A stretch of DNA of 64,000 bases from Cyanobacteria bacterium SIG28 (GTDB taxonomy: Bacteria; Cyanobacteriota; Vampirovibrionia; Gastranaerophilales; Gastranaerophilaceae): assembly GCA_015152525.1 (NCBI GenBank), contig SUTU01000007.1:51833-115832 (forward strand), written 5' to 3'. This document shows, one piece after another, positions 61,043 through 64,000 of this stretch; position 1 is the first letter of the stretch; the number at the start of each line of letters is the position of its first letter. A program made the position numbers and the translations under genes. A model generated the notes under the pieces. It saw nothing but the letters and a program-made list of their open reading frames with translations. It did not search any database and was not told the origin of the DNA.

Positions 61043-61999
61043 ATGAAGAAAAATTTTTTAATAGCGTTGATATTAACATTATTAATTCTATTCTTATCGT
61101 ATTTTATTTACGAACACTATAGATATTCGGTGTCTTCCCCCTTGGAAGATTATGAGTATAAAAGAGCTATTATTGCTGAATCAAAGGATTTATCTTATAG
61201 ATTAGAGAATATGAGATCTCTTGTCGGTCCGAATGAATTGGAAAAATTTATAAAAGAAAATGACAACAACCCGCAAATATATACACCTTCTGAGGAAAAT
61301 CTAAAAAATGGTGTTTTTCAGGCAAATTTGCATATGCATACAACAAACTCTGACGGTTCTGTATCTGTAGAGTTTCTAATGAATCAAGCTCAAATTTATG
61401 CAGAAAAGTTTCTAAACGGAAAACCTTTTTATCTTGCAATTACTGATCATAACACTGTTTTAGGCGCAAAAGATGTTATAAAAGTTTTACAAGAAAATCC
61501 GGATAAATATAAAAATGTAAAAGTTATAACAGGAATGGAAATTTTTACCGAATATAAAACATCATATTCTGAAAAACCTATTGAAATACATGTTTTGACT
61601 TGGTGTATAAATCCGTATGATAAATTTTTAAACAAAGAATTTTTCAAAAAAGATTTAAAAGATAAATTTAATAGAATATATCCGGATAGAGATTTTAATG
61701 ATGTTATAGAATATATGTCTAACCTTTCGATTGTTGGGATTGCTCATCCTGCAAGATATCTGGAAAGAATAGAGGATAAGGAATTATATATAAAAGAATT
61801 ATTTGAGAATTATAAATCAAAAAATAAAAATAAAATCTTTTTTACAGAAGGTTATTATCAATCTTATCATTTATTATTTAATACCCAAGATAATAAAACA
61901 AAGGATTTCTTAAATTATATAAATAAAGAAGCTCAACGCTCAAATGTAATCCGCACAGGAAGTACTGATGTCCATGGTTATAGTATTTTTAAGAAATAA
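61043..61999 (+). CDS. Membrane-anchored PHP-domain phosphoesterase
   Basis: 318 residues. N-terminal anchor KNFLIALILTLLILFLSYFI, so the enzyme faces outside or stays membrane-bound. From about residue 95: QANLHMHTTNSDGS (PHP motif with metal-binding His-x-His and Asp), LAITDHNTVLGA near 140, GMEIFTEYK near 175, HVLTWCINPYDK near 190, GIAHPARYLERI near 230, GSTDVHGYSIF at the end. These supply nine-ligand-type metal sites. CTGGAGAAG precedes the ATG. Substrate may be a phosphate ester or nucleotide; not known. Confidence 0.88.
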   Translation: MKKNFLIALILTLLILFLSYFIYEHYRYSVSSPLEDYEYKRAIIAESKDLSYRLENMRSLVGPNELEKFIKENDNNPQIYTPSEENLKNGVFQANLHMHTTNSDGSVSVEFLMNQAQIYAEKFLNGKPFYLAITDHNTVLGAKDVIKVLQENPDKYKNVKVITGMEIFTEYKTSYSEKPIEIHVLTWCINPYDKFLNKEFFKKDLKDKFNRIYPDRDFNDVIEYMSNLSIVGIAHPARYLERIEDKELYIKELFENYKSKNKNKIFFTEGYYQSYHLLFNTQDNKTKDFLNYINKEAQRSNVIRTGSTDVHGYSIFKK

Positions 62000-62059
62000 G
62001 TTTTATACAAGTTCTAGAAATTTATATTAGTACGAATTTATGTTTAATTATTATTTTTG

Positions 62060-62089
62060 AACACGACAAATATATTTTTATGTCGTGTT
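62060..62089. other. Hairpin after PHP gene
   Basis: AACACGACA / TGTCGTGTT with a 12-base loop, then a partial repeat CGACACGACATAG at 62102. No T-run follows on either strand, so it is not a standard terminator. Confidence 0.4.
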
Positions 62090-62174
62090 GGAAGAGGAAG
62101 CCCGACACGACATAGTATTAAAAACTTAAAAGATGAGGTAAATTAAAGTTTTACCATATCCTACTTTCTGATAT

Positions 62175-62555
62175 TTATAAATTAATATTTAATTTTTTAG
62201 CAATAGTATCAGAGTTAATTCTTTTAGTCATTATTCTACTGGTACTGTCCTCAGAATGATAGTTTTGCATAATTTTAACTGATTTTTTGTTTAATCCCAG
62301 AAAGGATTTTATTTTATCTGAAACAGAACTTGTAGCTTCTAAAGTCAATTTATAAAGATTTTCACCTCGATCATGATAAATATCGTGTGCGCAAGCTTTT
62401 TGTTTTGACATTCTACCGATAATATCATGTTTGCCGGATGCTAATTTTTTAACTTCTTCATTATTAATAAAAGTTTCTTTTAAAACAGGAGTCCATTTCC
62501 CTTTTGTTATTATATTTCCATTAAAACTTATTTTGTTATTTATTGTGTTATTCAT
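62175..62555 (-). CDS. Small tagged protein of unknown function
   Basis: 126 residues from ATG at 62555, with AAAGGATAAAT upstream. Starts MNNTINNKISFNGNIITKG, a short form of the F-x-G leader. The middle is basic with GRMSKQKACAHDIYHDRGEN. No known domain. Function unknown. Confidence 0.7.
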   Translation of the reverse strand: MNNTINNKISFNGNIITKGKWTPVLKETFINNEEVKKLASGKHDIIGRMSKQKACAHDIYHDRGENLYKLTLEATSSVSDKIKSFLGLNKKSVKIMQNYHSEDSTSRIMTKRINSDTIAKKLNINL

Positions 62556-62880
62556 AAATTTATCCTTTCATTAACACAGTACTACGTAAATATTAAAACA
62601 CCTAAAAATATTTTTTGCTAATTGGTGAAGTAAAATGAAAAATTCTAATTTGAAATTCTTAATTTTTTACGTACCTTGGGTATATGTAAAAAAACAATCA
62701 AGCTTTCCTTTGGTTGAAGCTCGGATGAGTGGTATGTATAATAGGGAAACAAAGTTCAGTGAAAAACTGCACTTGATTTGAGAAGAAAGAACAGTTGGTT
62801 TGATAATTATTTATTTTGCAATATTTTTTTATGTTATAATGGAACAATCCCAATTGTATAGATTAAAGGAGTATGTGTTA
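62556..62880. repeat. Repeat copy upstream of a small membrane protein
   Basis: In this 325-base gap, 62716-62808 (from GAAGCTCGGATGAGTGGTAT to GTTGGTTTGATAATT) is repeated at 63291-63383, differing in few bases. The promoter of the following gene may be near TATAATGG at 62834. No gene before 62881. Confidence 0.8.
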
Positions 62881-63162
62881 ATGATTACAGCTATAAATTC
62901 AGCTAATACTTTTAGAGCAACAAATAAAATTTATAATTCAAAATGTGCTAAACAAGAACAGATTATAACGAATAATATGCATAAGGAATTAGAAACAAAA
63001 GTTTCAAAAGCTTACAGAGGTTTTATAAACCATGATAAAATTGTAAGTGTAATTATGGCAATATTATGTACAGCTGGTGTTATTTTGGGCTGGTCGTTAT
63101 TATCTAAAAACAGTAATGATAATGCTAAATCTACACAAATAGAAAATGTACAAAATAAATAA
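62881..63162 (+). CDS. Small membrane protein
   Basis: The start is the ATG at 62881 (MITAINSANTFRATNKIYN), preceded by AAAGGAGTATGTGTTA; a longer frame from 62800 would include repeat sequence. 93 residues with one C-terminal membrane segment (IVSVIMAILCTAGVILGWSLL) and a polar tail. The first residues resemble the MIKAINAG start of the exported paralogues at 360. Function unknown. Confidence 0.65.
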   Translation: MITAINSANTFRATNKIYNSKCAKQEQIITNNMHKELETKVSKAYRGFINHDKIVSVIMAILCTAGVILGWSLLSKNSNDNAKSTQIENVQNK

Positions 63163-63205
63163 TTAATTAATTTTATTTGATAAATTTTAAACCAATAGAA
63201 TTTTT

Positions 63206-63230
63206 AAGGTGCGTTTATACGCACCTTTTT
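63206..63230 (+). terminator. Intrinsic terminator, also a repeat
   Basis: AAGGTGCG / CGCACCTT with a six-base loop followed by TTTAAT. The same hairpin and flank occur at 63833-63855. Confidence 0.8.
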
Positions 63231-63290
63231 AATATCAGAATTCCCAAATTGGACTTTTATTACCCTCGCCCCTTGTGGGAGAGGGTGGGC

Positions 63291-63450
63291 GAAGCTCGGA
63301 TGAGTGATATGTATAATAGGAAAACAAAGTCCATTGAAAAACTGCACTTGATTTGAGAAGAAAGAACTGTTGGTTTGATAATTTAAATTTGTAGGTCAAA
63401 CATTGCTTGACATTAATTTTATTGTCAGGCGTTGCCTGACCTACAAACTT
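63291..63450. repeat. Second copies of two dispersed repeats
   Basis: 63291-63383 repeats 62716-62808. It runs into 63391-63450, which repeats 55172-55227 and has GTAGGTCA / TGACCTAC inverted ends. It abuts the stop codon of the next minus-strand gene. Confidence 0.8.
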
Positions 63451-63710
63451 TAAGATTTTTTTACAATTGATTCATTCCAAAAATTTGCGACTCTTGCAGT
63501 AATTCGTTTAAAGAAAGTTTCGGGCTGTTTAGTCTTAGAAATATTCGGATTATTTAGAATTTTCTTCGACCATAAATCATGTTGAACTCTATACTGCAAG
63601 CATAAACCACGTTGAGTGCGATATTGTGTTATTAATCTTTTTGCATTTTGCAACGATTTGCCTTTAAAAGCTGTTACATTTTTTGTTTCATCTAAATTAA
63701 CTGATAACAT
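63450..63710 (-). CDS. Small tagged protein of unknown function
   Basis: 86 residues from ATG at 63710, with AAAGGTAAATT upstream. Starts MLSVNLDETKNVTAFKGKSL, with the F-K-G leader end. Basic, Arg/Gln-rich (ITQYRTQRGLCLQYRVQHDL), with a tail ARVANFWNESIVKKS. Function unknown. Confidence 0.65.
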   Translation of the reverse strand: MLSVNLDETKNVTAFKGKSLQNAKRLITQYRTQRGLCLQYRVQHDLWSKKILNNPNISKTKQPETFFKRITARVANFWNESIVKKS

Positions 63711-64000
63711 AATTTACCTTTCCATTACTAGACATTCTATCACAAATTATATATTTATATAAAGTTACAACAGCTCTCAAAATTGCCTTTTTGTTTTACA
63801 AAACTTAAAAAAGACCTTTATTAGTTATGTAGGGTGCGTTTATACGCACCTTTTTAATATCAAAATTCCCAAAAGTGACTTTTTACGGACTTGGCTCAAA
63901 TTTGAATAAGCTAAGGACATTCTCCCCCAGTGGGGGGAGTTAGAGGGGGAACGATTTTGTATTGCACCCCACCTAGCTCCGCACTTTAAACTCGGAAGAG
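63711..64000. other. Gene-free right edge
   Basis: No supported gene. The hairpin at 63833-63855 (GGTGCG / CGCACC plus T-run) is the second copy of the element at 63206. CCCCCAGTGGGGG at about 63924-63936 is a further palindrome and the segment near 63920-63960 is GC-richer, like other dispersed repeats. Confidence 0.6.

Noticed and set aside
62060..62089. Terminator after the PHP gene
   Set aside because: The hairpin has no T-run on either strand, so I list it only as a hairpin.

Overview
This is an AT-rich window with compact, mostly Shine-Dalgarno-led genes on both strands. It looks like chromosome from a gut-type, non-photosynthetic relative of the Cyanobacteria (Melainabacteria / Gastranaerophilales-like). 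The taxonomic call is inference. It rests on an envelope gene for Kdo synthesis (kdsA) and flagellar genes (flagellin, fliL, fliM, fliN, flhA, fliH). It also rests on anaerobe-type genes (rubrerythrin, a BadF-type activase, a SudB/NfnA-like flavoprotein), a cyanobacterial-style YidC, an RNase E/G with a basic tail, and many small proteins with a shared N-terminal tag.

Layout. 0-2 kb: two exported paralogues with nearly identical leaders. 2-6.7 kb: leuS, rubrerythrin and flagellin. 6.8-10 kb: a divergent pair of large proteins of unknown role, one ending in an HNH-like motif, then a structured intergenic region. 10.3-11.2 kb: ispE, then a dispersed-repeat block. 11.7-20.3 kb: a seven-gene operon of prepilin-like proteins. 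The first and third carry very large exported domains with glycine-rich segments; the next three are tandem paralogues. 20.3-25.2 kb: an aldolase-like gene, then a minus-strand OmpA-like / fliL / fliM / fliN cluster followed by yidC. 25.3-32.7 kb: an orphan histidine kinase, a HEAT-repeat protein, a GNAT protein, a flavoprotein, purA, and rplU-rpmA. 32.7-40.9 kb: RNase E/G, kdsA, a BadF-type activase, an oxidoreductase, a 94-bp tandem repeat, and a CDP-alcohol phosphatidyltransferase / trmL / nnrD operon. 40.9-49.9 kb: a G-N-T repeat protein ending in a J-like domain, clpB, and the flhA-fliH cluster. 50-64 kb: an accessory-looking region. It holds glycosyltransferases, a DGQHR-domain gene overlapping a GIY-YIG gene, a REP-associated transposase between perfect inverted REP elements, tRNA-Phe with duplicated 3' ends, infC, a solenoid-like repeat protein, a PHP-domain protein and several dispersed repeats.

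How parts may work together. The flagellar genes imply a motile or formerly motile cell, but FliM lacks the usual CheY-binding N-terminal peptide. The prepilin operon suggests a surface pilus or pseudopilus, or a type II-like export system, with bulky tip proteins. About ten otherwise unrelated proteins begin with a short polar leader ending in F-x-G or similar (for example SPIQQ...FQG). This recurring tag is the most system-like undescribed signal in the window. Several genes have a TATAAT-like box 6-7 bases before the ATG and no ribosome-binding site, which suggests leaderless transcripts.
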